From Metopolophium dirhodum (taxonomy: Eukaryota; Arthropoda; Insecta; Hemiptera; Aphididae), in the NCBI RefSeq assembly GCF_019925205.1, contig NC_083568.1, positions 14,320,393 through 14,384,392 of the forward strand: DNA of 64,000 nt, read 5' to 3'. Positions 24,820 to 38,337 of the stretch are shown in pieces. The notes under the pieces are model-generated. The model had not been told where the DNA came from, did not search any database, and saw only the letters and a list, made by a program, of their open reading frames with translations. Numbering within the stretch: the stretch's first letter is position 1; every line of letters begins with the position of its first letter. The position numbers and the translations under genes were made by a program.

Positions 24820-26260
24820 TATAATTGTTGTAGTTAATATTCAAAAATTGTTCTTACATTACATCGAGAAACGAGTTATCTATAAAAGAAAAAAAAGCCG
24901 GTAAGTGGGTGACGCTTTGCTGTACATTAGGTTACAAGTGGATCTCTATAATGGATGGTGTTAAATTCGAATTTAATGATATAATATCAATGAATACGGT
25001 TAGGTTTGTCAGTCTAAGATATTATATATTATATTTATATTGTTATTATTAATTTGTTAGCTGGTAAGTGAATTAATATTATTCGTATATTATCATATTT
25101 TTATATAATAATATACTTTAGAAATTTCAAGTACCCATGAATAATATTTTTAAACTATAACACAAAGTAAAACCATACTTCTTCGTTTCAATATCTAATG
25201 TTGTCCAAACTTGAACTTGAAATAGCTATAAAAAAACTGTGTTTGTTAATTTTTTAGATTTTTTGGTTACAGTAAGAACTAGTTACGTGGAAACTTATTT
25301 TAGATTTTTAATCCTTAGCTATAAAAATTGAACATTTTATAAATTTGAAAATAATGCAAAATAATTTGTAAATTTTCAATTTGATAAATGTTGTCAAACT
25401 TTGAATTTTAAAAAAAAATTTTGCTTATGTATTTTTAATACTTGAAAACTGATATTATACCAATTGAATATTTTGAGCAGCATTGTACTAAATTTTCCAA
25501 CTATTTGACACAACAAATAAAATTTTATTGATATTTATAGAAAAAAACTAAAAAAATTAAAAATGTCCGTTTACACCTCAAAACGAGTCAAAATATATTG
25601 AACATTTTATCACGTATGAAAAATTATAAAATAAACATATGATGTGAATTTCAAGTACCTATCTACGGATATTTAATTTTGAATTACAACAAAATAAAAA
25701 AATTGCTAAATGAGTAATCAAGTACCTAAATAACCAAAGTTGTAAACATTTGAACCATAAATATTTAATTCAACTTTCCAGGAGACATTTTTTTTTAATA
25801 AAAGTAGACAAACTTATGAGGAATATTGTATAAAATGTTTAGATCTTAGATATAAAAGAAAATTTTTTAAGAATTTCTAACTCAAAATAGTTTGGAACTT
25901 TTCATGATTTTTGTCAAAATTCAAACTTTACACTTAGATAAAAATTATTATGGATAAACACTGAATTTTTTTTTTAATTTCCACTTTTAATGGATCATGT
26001 ATTATATTTTCAATTTTTTTGGCCGAGCGAAAATTATTTTTATTTTTATGATGTATACTGAGTTATTTTAGGTTATTATGAAAATCAAATTACAAGTCAC
26101 TAGAGTCAAATCAAAAACAAAATTGATAGTTTCTTTTCCTTATTTTAAATATATATTTTTTTAGGTTGTTTTCATTTTATTTTAAGTTTGAGTAGAAATA
26201 TAGAAATATAAGAAAAAAAAATCTTTTATGGAATCAAAATGTGATGTACCACTGTGATTA
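24820..26260 (-). repeat. Old dispersed repeat, copy A
   Basis: A long AT-rich block related to the blocks at 41140-41900 and 59170-60720. Shared phrases include CTTAGCTA-AAA-TTGAACATTTTAT and CTTATG followed by AAAATGTTTAGATCTTAGAT. Its left part (about 24897-25010, GTGGGTGACGCTTTGCTGT) matches 57190-57290 (GTAGGTACCGCTCTGCTGT). It runs opposite to the 59-kb copy. It has no open frame of note, terminal repeats were not found, and the class is unknown. Confidence 0.5.
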
Positions 26261-27999
26261 CATTAAGCGGAACTCACTGTATTATTCAAATATAAAAAAA
26301 AAATTTTAATGACTGTTGACTAGCTGAATGAAAATCTCAATAAAGTGTATTTTGACAAACCAAATAGTTCCAGAAACAATAATATTTTGAAACCAATAAT
26401 TCTAAAATTCAAATTATTGATTTTAGAGCATAGCAATCTTGAAAGCAATTAAAACCTAACAAGAATATAATTTTAACTTAAATGTATCAATAGATACCTA
26501 CCTACTATTCAAGAATAAATAAACCACTCACAATATTATCATAGGTAGTCCCTAACCACACAATAAAACAGTTGAAGAATTTAAATAAAATCACAAATTC
26601 ACCTACTTAATAACAGTGATAACAAAAATAAGTCAACGAAAATTGATAATCTGGTTGATACAATCATAGGTGAAACCACGGATTGAATCTACGGACTGAA
26701 TAATATACTGACTTACTAGAATTTAAAATTAAAATTAATAACTTATTTTGTTATTATAATTTATTTTCATATTTATCATTTGGCCTGTTCTAATAACATA
26801 AATTGTCTAGTTTCGGTGTGAACATTTACAATTAACCATAACAGGTAAGTACCTATTTTCAAAATTTAATAACAGTATCTATAAAATATGTCAATTCAAT
26901 ATAAACTACTTATCTATTAGTATTGATAAGACATTATATATGTAAACAAAAAATGCCACACAAACATGTTTTGTGATTTTTTCTAATTGATAAATTCTTA
27001 TACATATTTTTATCAAAAACCCGAGTAACAATTCAAAAATAATTTGTATTCATAAGTGCATACATACCGTTATAGATTAGGTACCTAAAGTAGGTATATA
27101 ATAAATTATGAAAAATACCTTGGAAAATTGTACCTAATCAACAAAAAAATTTTAAATGTTATATGTATATGTATATATATACTATATTGAAGTGTAATAT
27201 TAGGCACATACAGCTAAATTAAAAATAAATGATAAAAAGAGAACAAATAAAGTAGTCGAACTTCAAGTTTTAACGTTGCAATAATGATAATAGCTTCACT
27301 AACTTTAGTACATTATTCTGACTAATATGAGGTTTAAGACTGATAAGGATCAAACAATATGAAAAAACATACTAACATCTTCCATTACATTTAATTAATG
27401 TCTAAGTATTGAGTACGAAACAATCAATGTTGATATTGACACTTAGAAAAATGCAAATCGATAGATCAATAGAAATTTATAACAATAGGTGTCTAAGATA
27501 ACTTTCGGATAATTTATTACATTCATACATTGATATGGAATATCAAGGGGAATACCTATTGCTAGATTCATAAAGAAAAGTTTTCAAAGTTAACAATGAA
27601 TTGTAGTTTACTTAGTGTGTTTATAAGAATTCAAATAAATCTGACAAACAAACACTGGTAAAAAAGTAGGTAATAAAGGTAGTCCGACAAAGATGACGAT
27701 ATGGACTATTGGTAAATTGCAACAACTAAAAGCAGAGCTTAACTAGGTAGTCAATAAGAAAAATAAATGCAAAAAAATTTTTTAAAAAACTTCAAGTAGG
27801 AAAAACTTTTGCAAGTGTGTCTGAGTATGCCTAGAATATATATTACATATTATTATGAATGTGTGTACCTAAACTATAATAGAAATACATTTTAACTCAA
27901 AAACAACAGTCTAGTGTAGTAGTGTTTGGTGGTGAGCAATGGGTCACAGACAACCTATAGGTCGAGATAGATACTCTAGCATCTAGGGTTTTAATAAGA

Positions 28000-28880
28000 A
28001 CGAGTTGTCGTTGACGTGCGTCCAGAGACTGCAATGCTACTCACCGGACAGTAACGTCGAAGCCAAAGCCATTTGTACGGCGTCCACATATTTCATTCGT
28101 TGCGTGCAAGTCGACGGTACGAGCCCTCGGTGTCCACCAGGCCCTCCGGCGGCCAGCAAACACCGCCGGTGGTCGCGGTGGCCGGACGGCGGACGACACA
28201 AATGGCCAAACGGAACAAGCGCGCGCACTCCGAAACGATTACGAGAAACCCAAAACAGCGGCACTCGAAACACAGACAGCGGATAATGGGTAACGGAACT
28301 AGCGGAACGGACCAAGGGGACACGGACGACCCGTCGACGCGAAACGGAACACGACGGACTTACCGCCACTACGGCCACCTATGGCCGGAGGGGGGATGAT
28401 GTTGTCCCACACATCTTGAAGGGACGCGTGGGGGGGGGTCGTATCACGGGAATGGCTGTGGAAGAGAAAACAGCCGCCGCTCGTTCAGTCCAACAGCCAC
28501 CGTATTGCACGCCACCCGGGTAGTGGCTAGTGGAGAAGAAAATGTACTTTACTATACCAAGTGCAGCACTGCTGCAGCTGCTCGCATCGGCGTTGCAGTA
28601 ACACACCAGTGCGGTGTAACTACTGTCTCACAATCGTTGGTTATCCGGTTGATTGTCGGCGTTTTCGAGAACGCTTTTTTATAGCGACCGTTCCGTGCAA
28701 CGTTCACCACCATCAACGGTACCACGGGACCGGCGACCAGTGTGACCAACAGGCAACAATCGTCGTCCGTCGGCCAAGGGGTCAAGGTCTCGGCAACATC
28801 ACTCCAAGAATAAACATTTTTTTTAATCACATCAGCGGTCTTTCAGTACAACCGCGGATTATCGTATTGGTCGTATATTC
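28000..28880 (-). promoter_or_regulatory. CpG-rich island, probable minus-strand promoter/5' exon
   Basis: About 0.85 kb of GC-rich, CpG-dense sequence inside AT-rich DNA. Several overlapping open frames on both strands are a by-product of the GC content. A strong minus-strand splice donor GTGAGT lies at 28044-28039. Transcription leaving on the minus strand would next meet the cassette at 19077. Taken together, this looks like a promoter plus first exon for the minus-strand array. I cannot place the transcription start; no TATA box is evident. Confidence 0.55.
28045..28096 (-). CDS. Candidate leader coding exon spliced to minus-strand cassettes
   Basis: On the minus strand an ATG at 28096 starts 17 codons (M-K-Y-V-D-A-V-Q-M-A-L-A-S-T-L-L-S) plus a single G. 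The donor GTGAGT follows immediately. The leftover G gives the phase that all six minus-strand cassettes require, and it would make Gly, Asp, Ala or Glu at the junction. The frame stays open upstream through most of the island, so translation could start earlier. If used, it would make short zinc-finger proteins without a BTB domain. The alternative is an untranslated 5' exon whose transcript is joined to a BTB-encoding RNA in trans. The match in phase has a one-in-three chance of being accidental. Confidence 0.35.
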
Positions 28881-30060
28881 TAGTATAAAAAATATAACAC
28901 AGCAATACAATAAATCTTACGGTCAATCCACGACCGTCTGGCGTCTACCCAGTCGCACAACAATATCAAATCATATTATTTGTTTTATTAGGTATTAGTG
29001 TATTACTAATGACTTATGTCACTTATGATATAATATTATACTTATACTATATAATAGTCTAATCAATAGACGATAATGATATTATGATATTATTATGATT
29101 TTAATTAATACGGAGACACAAATAGCGAACAGCTAATTCAAGTTCAACAATATTATTAATTTATATTGTTTACCGTTGTAAACATCGAGAAATAACTATA
29201 AATGTATGGTACGACCTAATATGAAAGTATTAAGGTAGAGTTGTTTTTTGGAAGTTAAACAATTTATAGTTAAGTGGAATTTTGAAAATTAAATGAGAAC
29301 CACTACTTTCTATTTCATCCCCTTAAACTATTTCCCTATTCATTTAGTAGTCAAAAAATATCATTATATTATGACATTTTTTTTATACACCAAATTGGTA
29401 GGTAACTAATTTAGCACCCACATCAATATAGGTATATATTAAGTATAAGTAATATGTATATTGTATATACTTTGGTGCTAATAATAACTCGTATAACTTG
29501 AATTTATTATATTATGCACTGAATAATGTACACTTTACAGTTTACAATGATAACTATAAATTATAATATGAAAAAAACATTTATTTTATAGCCTTTTTTA
29601 TTTGGTGAACAAAATATAACATATTTTATTTACCACATATAGGCGGGTGTCCTGACCTTTGACGCAGAGGATGCAACCTGGTGCGTACCCAGGGGGCTAA
29701 GGGCTTTGGCCCCCCTTTTTGAACAATTTTTGTTATTCTAAAATTCGTCATATTATATCTGATATGACTATATGAATTAAAAACTAATTAGTTGTTTCAG
29801 GTACCAGTACCTAATTTATAGTTTATACATTTATACCATACAATATATCATTGGCGTATATAGGGGGGACTTAGTCCCCCAGTTCAAAATCTAGTAATTA
29901 GAACTAATTTTTATATTCTGTGGTACTAAGCAATATGGCTATAGAAGAGAGGCTTGAGTCCCCCCACAAAATTTAGTCAATTTGCGCCTATGCAATACAC
30001 ATATGAATACCTATCTTAAATGCCTATAATTAATAAGAATATTGGAATATGTACTACGTG

Positions 30061-31165
30061 CAGTGGTGTATTTAAGGGGAGGAATTACCCCAGGCAGCAC
30101 TTTTTTGGGTGCAGCAAATTTTTGTGGGAGATTTTTAAAAAAAAAAATAGATTTACAATGATTTAGGCAGTTATGCAAATCAATGTCAACAAAACGTTTA
30201 ATTGTTATTTAAATATTAAAAAAGCAATTCTGCGCAATCAATCTCCACATCTGATAATACGCGCGCGTATTGGTTTGACGTCACTCGTCCAATACATAAA
30301 CCTATAATTGTTGTGTGCCTAAACTAAACATTTCTTGAGGGCTATAATGTTAGTAACATCGTACTGTACTACTGTCAGTACAAGAGTGTCGTATATTAAA
30401 AATGGTACCTATATTGTACAGGAGACCGACAGATCGTTTTTAATATTTAATAGCTAACAAACGGGATAGTCGAATTGCACTTATTACCTAAAAAGAAATG
30501 GTCGAATTGCACTTGAGTTTAAAAAAGGTAATGGTCGAACTGCACTCTGGTAAAAAACGAGTAGTAGTCGAACTACACTCGTTCGAAAAAAGGAATTGAA
30601 ATTTAAAGCCACTATGGACGTTTACGTTTATTATTATAAATTATAATAATATTTGACGATTTAAAAAAAAAATAAAAAATTATATATACATAAAATTGAT
30701 TTTAATTGTCTGGTGTAACTCAAAAAAAAATTATTAATTACTATCATTGGACGATTTCGTTTTCTTTAATTATTTATATTGATTTTAACCATGGTTTTAA
30801 TGCAATAAGCCGTATATCATTATGCATTCATTATCGATCTCTTTTTCAAGAAATATTAATTTTTGATAAATTGACAATTTTATAAATAGGTAAAAAAAAT
30901 TGATACCTTTTACAATTTGCTTGATTATTTCGTTATTACTTATTTGGTGCTACTGAGTGTACCTACCTACGGATATTCAACATTCTGGGGCACTCAATAG
31001 ATTTGTATGCTGCATGATACATTGATATTTGATACTATTACCATATCACATGTATTGTACTTAAGTTTTTTTATGAGTGAGAAAAATTCCCACAGAAAAA
31101 AACCGGTGGGAAAGGGAATTAAAAAAAATGAGTACCAGGGCAGCAAAATCCAAAATACGCCACTG
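30061..31165. mobile_element. Possible hAT-type element
   Basis: CAGTGGTGTATTT at the left faces AAATACGCCACTG at the right (13 bp, one mismatch). The 8-bp flanks (ACTACGTG and AGTACAAT) do not match, so it may be a chimera or two insertions. It contains the four-unit tandem repeat at 30470-30600. No transposase frame is seen. Confidence 0.45.
30470..30600 (+). repeat. Four-copy tandem repeat with TCGAAYTGCAC core
   Basis: The 11-mer TCGAATTGCAC or its variants starts at 30470, 30502, 30535 (TCGAACTGCAC) and 30568 (TCGAACTACAC), so the period is 32-33 bases. The spacers are A-rich and only partly alike. It is a degenerate minisatellite inside transposon-like sequence. Confidence 0.7.
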
Positions 31166-32463
31166 AGTACAATAACGATTTTTAAGGGGTTTAATATAGG
31201 CAACTATAAAACAAGTTATATACTTATTATATAAATTAAAATTATTGAATCTTTCAATTTCCAAGCCTTTTAGGTTACCTTAATAAGGTATACCTAGGTA
31301 GTTCATAGTGAGTGAAAGTAGAGAGGGGAGTCGGTAGTGGTATACATAAAAATCTCACTTTTTTTTATTTCCGTACTGTATCTTATATAGTTATATACCT
31401 GTCTATATTATATAACCTACCTACACGGTCACCTTAAAATAACGTATAAATGTATAATATACGTAGGTACTAAACAATGGTACTACTGTACCTGGTACAT
31501 ATATTTAATAATAATAATAATAAAACCGTATAAAGACGAATATTTATATAAACCAAAATAATAATATATTTAAAAGTTTTAGACAAATCGAAATTGTTGT
31601 ATCTATAATAATATTATTTAATACTTCGCGACATCAATATAGGCGTATGTAGGTACCAGGTACCTACAATATCGTATATTATGTATGGTGGCCGATGAGT
31701 ATAATTATAGTCTGGTATAGATCTATTATAGTTATAGTATCAATATTATAATAGGTTTATAGCCGGCTCAGCATCTCTCTCACCAGTCTCGGAATTTTAG
31801 AACTTTTCGTGTACCTACGTTAATACCATCGAACATCGCCCATCGATATAATAATCTTAGAAACAAATTTGTTTACTTACCACTTAGCCCCCCAAAAGTC
31901 CGTTAAGCCCGTTCCTTTTTTAGTTGTGTGGGATCGAATCCCCCCTCCCACTCACATTATTGATGTTAATAATGTTAGCCCCTTGAAAATGTAATGGATT
32001 TCCGCATAATATGCTAATACCCAATAAATATTAGATAAGTAGGCAGTACCATGGCATTATAATACTGTAAAGTGTAAATATATAATAGGTACCTACCAGG
32101 CATTACCAGCTGAAGAAACCAATCATGAAATTTGAACATATTCATGATAAAAAGGAGGGAAAATCGAAAATGTAAATCATTTTATTTCGCTCCACTTAAA
32201 TTTATAAGACACAGCTACGCTGTGTATACATTATTGTATATAATAATATAATATTGCATAATATGAGTATTTACGACTGTTACGACTGTTGCAAAAAATA
32301 CAATGCTGAATGATGTCAATGTGTAAATTGATTTTTATGTGTAGAAAACAATTGATCATTTCGAAAATGTCTAATAGTAATATAATATAAAATATTAAAA
32401 GTACAGCACTATTTAAAATTGAACATAAAAACATCAAATTATTAAATGTTGGGGTATGTATTG

Positions 32464-33470
32464 CAGTGGCGTCATTTGGGGGGGGGGGGGCAAGGTGGGC
32501 ATTTGCCCCTGTCTGATTTTAAAAGCAGCCCTATGGGCCGGTGTCCAGTTGTTGCCGTTTTACCATTATTATATTTTATTAGTGCAAAAACGTGCCTATA
32601 ATAATGTTATAATAATATTTTTAGTCAAACATTTGCTGTCTGGGAATTTTATAATATTTTCAGAAAATATTATAGTATGTACTAAGAAATTATTGTCACA
32701 ATGATACATTTTTACTAATTGATAGTTCGAATATATTTAGACGTATGCGGGGACGTACACATTGTATGTATGTATTTATGTATGTTTGTTTGTGTGAGTG
32801 TGTTTTGTGAAGGAAAATGAACAGTTAGTATCATAATCTCGTATAGTTTAATTTCTAAAATCTAAAATGATTACAAATTCTAAAAACAACAACCGATTGA
32901 CGCTCTTATTATTTATCATTGATCACGGACTTCATAACTTGTGACAGTCGTGTATGATTCAACTATTCTGCGTATTGTGTTAATTTAGTTGAGTACCTAA
33001 ATTAAAATTAATTTTTTTCGTGACGCATGTTTACATTAATCTTTTAATTTGGGAAAAATATGATCTAAAAAAAATAGATGGGTGGTTGTTAAGGGGTGCG
33101 ACTAAAAATATAAAATTACCGCAAACTGCTCGAAAAGTATCGAAAATAATTTCTAGCATGTTAATAAACAGACAAAACTTGAGCCGGTAAGCAAGCAATA
33201 AAAAAAAAATATATTATAATTTAAGATAATATTAATTTTTAAATATATCATATACTTATATAAGATATATATATATTATATAATATATACTTATACACTT
33301 ATAATGAATCAGGTAAAATTGATTTATAGATAATGCTGTTAATAGATTTTCAAAAATAAAAAAAAGAAGATATCTTAATAAACTATTAATATTTTTGCGG
33401 TTTTTTCTTACCCATTCGGGCCGGTCTAAACCTTTGCCCCCCTCTATTGAAAACTGAAATGACGCCACTG
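32464..33470. mobile_element. Non-autonomous hAT-type element with perfect target duplication
   Basis: 1007 bp. The left end CAGTGGCGTCATTT and the right end AAATGACGCCACTG are perfect 14-bp inverted repeats. The flanks are a perfect 8-bp duplication ATGTATTG (32456-32463 and 33471-33478). A G13 tract lies just inside the left end and C-runs inside the right. No transposase; the interior is AT-rich with TA microsatellite. The intact duplication points to a fairly recent insertion. Confidence 0.85.
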
Positions 33471-34312
33471 ATGTATTGTGGCTAAATAGTATAACTAATT
33501 AATAATAATTATTCGTATAAGACAGTACTTACCACTGATGGCGTAAAAAAAGTTTGAAATGTAGTAATTTTTCGTTTTAACTCTTCTGATTTTAACTGTT
33601 TTATTTTTGCTCTTTTTTTAATTCAGCGCCACCTAATTTTACCCTTTTTGAAGACATTATTTTCAAATATATAAAATAAAATTACACTTGTACACTTGAC
33701 AGCATACAACCAAGTCTGTCTACAACCCACTTACAAATGAGCACTATAATAATATAGTGATAATTCTGTAATATACTTATAATTTATATGTAAACTATTT
33801 TTAAAAATAAATTTATAATTAACTACTACTGGATATTGAGAAGTTGCCCGCTTTCGTTGTTTCTAATTATTTTTATGAATTCACAATAATGCGGGTAAGC
33901 CAATACCTATCATAATATATATTTAATATTATGAATGTATGATATTAGGGAGAACTATCAACTATTTATAGTTAATAGTGTTGATACATATTATTTCTGT
34001 TTACTACAATAACTGTGGATAGCATTACAGCAATATCCTCGTCCGTAGAGTTTCGACTGTATTAAGTAAATAAGTTTTATTATTATAAAAATATATTTCA
34101 TGTAATACTTAAATCTTTTAACGTTAAATTTATAACGTATTTAATCACTAATAAAAAAATTAATTTTTTACGAAAAAACCAAAAAATGTATAAAAAAATT
34201 AGTATACGAATGCCGCCTATGAATTATTTTCAAATTTTTCCGCCGGGGGCAAATGCCCCCTTTGCACCTCGTTAAACACGCTTCTGCGGCATCATCCATA
34301 ATCTTGCATATC

Positions 34313-34918
34313 CAGCGGCGTACGCAAGGGGGGGGGGGGGCTATCGGGCTGAGGTTACCAAATTTTTTTTTAATTATCATATCAAAATTTGAACAAATTT
34401 TAATTTTTTTTTATCTTAATTATTTTAAACAGTACTGAGAATTTTCAACTTCAACTCCCCAAAAGTACCAACTGTACTCTGTTCAAGTTAAGAAACATAG
34501 TCAGCGGTGACCAGTTTTTGTCGATCCACAGTCATGACACTCAGATGACAGTAACACCCATTTGTGACTGATTTGTCGACCCCACCCAGTCAATTATCTG
34601 TATAGGTACCCGCGCGCCGTGTAGTATTGCCACGCGACTGAGCACAAGTCGGTTACGTTTCTTAACTTGAACAGTCGAACAGAGTATAGATCCAATTTTC
34701 TACCAAAAACATCCATCTAGTAACTAGATTCTAGTTGATGATCAGAGCATTTTTTCTACTAGATAAGTTGAGAAATTGAAGTTGTGCAAACTCTTGCAAA
34801 TACCTTACTTTAACGGTTAAACGTCTAAAATTTTTAGACTGGACAAAATAAAAATAAAATTGTTATTATTAATTTTCAACCATTACCCCACCATTTAAAA
34901 ATCCTGCGTACGCCACTG
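34313..34918. mobile_element. hAT-type element carrying a nested MITE
   Basis: The left end CAGCGGCGTACGCA and the right end TGCGTACGCCACTG form a 14-bp inverted repeat with one mismatch. The 8-bp flanks TGCATATC and TGTATATA agree at 6 of 8 positions. A G-tract of about 12 follows the left end. The MITE at 34475-34688 has inserted inside, so it is younger than this copy. Confidence 0.7.
34475..34688. mobile_element. MITE, TATACTCT family (nested copy)
   Basis: The left end is TACTCTGTTCAAGTTAAGAAAC. The right end, read in complement, is TATACTCTGTTCGACTG followed by TTCAAGTTAAGAAACG, so the arms match apart from a 9-base insertion in the right arm. Near the left arm an internal GGTGACCAGTTTTTGTCG resembles GGCGACCAGTTTTCGTCG in the 38338 element, showing one family. 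Confidence 0.7.
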
Positions 34919-37900
34919 TGTATATAATATATACCATATTGTGCGCACTCACAATAATAAATAGTAATTGTACATTGCAATAGATTTTTTTTTTAATATT
35001 TCAACACTAACGCTAGAACCAACAATATAGTTTTTCCAAACAGCTGTACATGAGTATTCAGATTTCAGACATACGCATATTATTAATACGTACCGACTTA
35101 CGTAGGTATGTTTTCTAGGTACTACCATTGCGAAAATTGCATGTAGGAATATATGTAATTTTTAAATATAAATCGAAATTCGTCACTGGCGTAATTTGGT
35201 TGAGTATTTTGGTTGCGAAGGAGGGGGGGGGCATTTTTGTAAAATATGCAGAATATTACCCTAAAAAAATATTTAGTTACTATAATGAATTGGACATTTG
35301 TATATCTACCTATCATAACTTATAGTTGTAACTTTGTAAACATTAAATTACATGTTAAACTATAGATACATCAATAGCACAAATCACGACAGTATAATAA
35401 ACAATGAAATAAATAAAGAAAATGTGCATAATATTATATTATTATTTAATATTTTAGTTGTCACAGACCACTACTACGTATTTCACGTTAACAATAATCT
35501 ATGCCTATTCTAATATTCTATGAATCCATGTAAGTACCTACATGATAAATAATATTATTTACAAGACACTATGTTAACTTTATTTTTGACTTTTGTATTG
35601 AAAATAACCTATATAATACTATAATAATATGTTATTTTTATTAATGACATAGTTAGCAGCCAGCATAGGAATTCGTTTTTTCTTTTTGTTATTTTTATAT
35701 ATTATGATACTAAAAGGTACTACAGTGGTGAGTAATTTAAACTGCACAGACGCATAGTGTTATACTGCTTACTGTTAATACATGTTAATACACTTATTTT
35801 GAGTTCATACATGCCTATACAGCAATACTAGTGTAGTAGTGTGTACCTATCAAGTACTAATTATGGAAAAAAAGCTCATGGGGGGATACGAGTATACGAC
35901 ACCCACCCATCACGTAAATATGCCACTAAAATGTCAATTAAATATTTAAATATTATACATTTATTATACGGACTTACATTTTTATCAGGGTCTAGGGCTA
36001 CAAAGATAAGTTGATTGTGCACAACACTACGTGTACTATTATATTACAATTTACAATAATATATAGCCACACGCAACAGACTTCTGACTAGACAGGCCAG
36101 GAAAATGTAAAAATTAGTGCTCAACGCTCGCAACTCATTATAGTTACTATAGTCGGTAGTACTCAGTACCCTCACTGCAATAATTCTTTTTTTACAAATC
36201 ACAATTGAGTGATTATAAAATAATGTATACATACCCTATTATGTTGGCAATTCACATTCATGCCTTTATTATTTTAATTTAAATAATTTTTCCGAGTTTA
36301 TGTGATATTGCCTTGTTAACAATCTATTTTAGTGAAGTTATGAACCTTGGAAATTCATAAAATCTAAAAGGGAATTATGAAATATATATATATATACTGA
36401 TTGGATAGTAGATGTACATATACTACTCAAATACTCGATATAACTTCATAGACATTATACTTATCAATTAAGTATCATAAAAAATATAAAAATGTAGGTA
36501 CCTACCTGTTATACCTACCTACGTAATTAAATCAAGAAATAAATGAATGACAATACAATGATTAATACTATAGCTTATAGGTATAAACAATAGTTGTTTA
36601 ATTTATTATAAGACAATGGACATAATTTATAATAATAAATACCTACTACCATCCCCAAAATCCAAGTATGAGGAATGTCCCAGTGGGGATTTTCAATGAT
36701 TTGTCACTTGCCCACGGACGGAAATTATGTCTATAGACATAATATAGACATATAGAGTATTATATAGACTATAATACATAATGTATACTACATTTCTAAA
36801 TAGTAAATAGTATAAAGTGTAGTATAAAAGTGTGTGCACACGCTCGCCCGTATAGTTGTTCTATGAATCTATTAAGTTGCGTTAATGATTTTTACTTTTT
36901 AGTAACAACATTTTTAGAAACCAGCAAAAGAGTTGGCAGCCCCAAAAAAATTGAAATCTCAGTTGCATCTATATTGCTATAAGTAGGTATATCGTTTACC
37001 TCGTATATCTATAGATACAGCCGTCCAGGTATACGTAAAAATATAAAATGTAAATTATATGTGGTGTGGCACTATAAGTATATTTTTTTCAGGTAATTTA
37101 AAAATGTGTGCCAATGATGACGATTAGCGGCCAAATATTTGAAGGTCTTACACCTATATTGAATATATTATTATTTATTACACTTTATAATTTTGTTTAA
37201 AAATATTAAAAAAATATACATGAGTACATATTATGCATAGCCTATAATAAATATAGGTATACATAAATAAATTCATGTAATTATATTGTATATATTATAC
37301 TATATAATATATTTATTATATAGCAGCTAGTGTCCTTTTATTTTTATCTTAAAAATTAAAGCATGATATTTGAGCAATACTTGACCGCATTAAACACCTT
37401 ACACGGCTATATGTAAACATTAAAATTGACAAAATAATAATACTTTCATTGTGTGTAAAAATAGCAAAATGTATTAATAAATTATAATATTAATATGATA
37501 ATTGACAATATATGATAAAAATTATCACTAAAAATCATAATTAAATATTACAGATAGTGAACCATATACGCTGATAATAAATGAATTGGAATGTTGTTTG
37601 AAAAATGTACACCTATACAGCTATACCTGTATAAACATTGGTAGGGACATGTTATAATTTAGAAACGTATAATAGCATATTTCAAAATACTTATTTTGAA
37701 TGTTTTCCGGTCTTTCAAGTTTCGGACCATTTAACTTTAATAATAATTTAGAAATAAGAATATAGGTATCAGGTACTTATGTATAGGTATCATGTATCAT
37801 AAAATATGTATATTGTATAGGTATACAGACTTTCGTAGTTGAGTTCTTATCAAAGAACACCCCTATTTCCTAATTAACATCAAAATGACAAAATATCACA

Positions 37901-38337
37901 TTATCAATAATACGTACTACGTGCATATTAATTACTGCACATTTTATTATACCATGTCAATTCATATTTCATTTATATTCAGTAATCAGCATGTTATTAT
38001 TATTATGCACAGAATTTATAGACAATACTCGGACACTCGACATAAATAAATGTTACACAAAGATATAAAATCTATAAGTTATATAGGTACGTTATATATG
38101 TACAAAAGTAGGTACATCCTACATAACTAAATATTATTTTATTATCCTAAATGGCTAAATATCGAAAATCAAAACATGGTAACCTACCTTACCATAGTTA
38201 CTACTTACTAGGTACCTCAAGTCTTTAATACGATAATAGGTACCTAATACCTATATAGGTAAGTAGTGACTACTTTTTGAGGCAGTAAAAATGCTTGGTT
38301 TTTCTATTTCAACATCTTTTCTGGTAGGAAAGTGAAT

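Larger units (their letters stand above)
19078..28000. other. Long AT-rich intron or intergenic stretch
   Basis: No BTB or other common lola exon was found on either strand. Contents: a small GC-richer patch at 20119-20235 with a 38-codon plus-strand frame of no known family; a hairpin (22510-22575); a tentative exon (23083-23196); and an old dispersed repeat (about 24820-26260). A possible degraded hAT-like unit lies at about 24493-24726 (GGCGCACA facing TGTGCGCC). If the 28-kb island is a promoter, this is its first intron, about 9 kb. Confidence 0.45.

Noticed and set aside
28552..28998. Overlapping open frames on both strands in the 28-kb island
   Set aside because: GC-rich DNA has few stop codons; no domain or splice structure supports them. 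Only the short ATG frame ending at the 28045 donor is kept, as a candidate.
30470..30600. Regularly spaced repeats resembling a CRISPR array
   Set aside because: The repeated core is only 11 bases, the spacers are A-rich and partly alike, there are no cas genes and the genome is eukaryotic.
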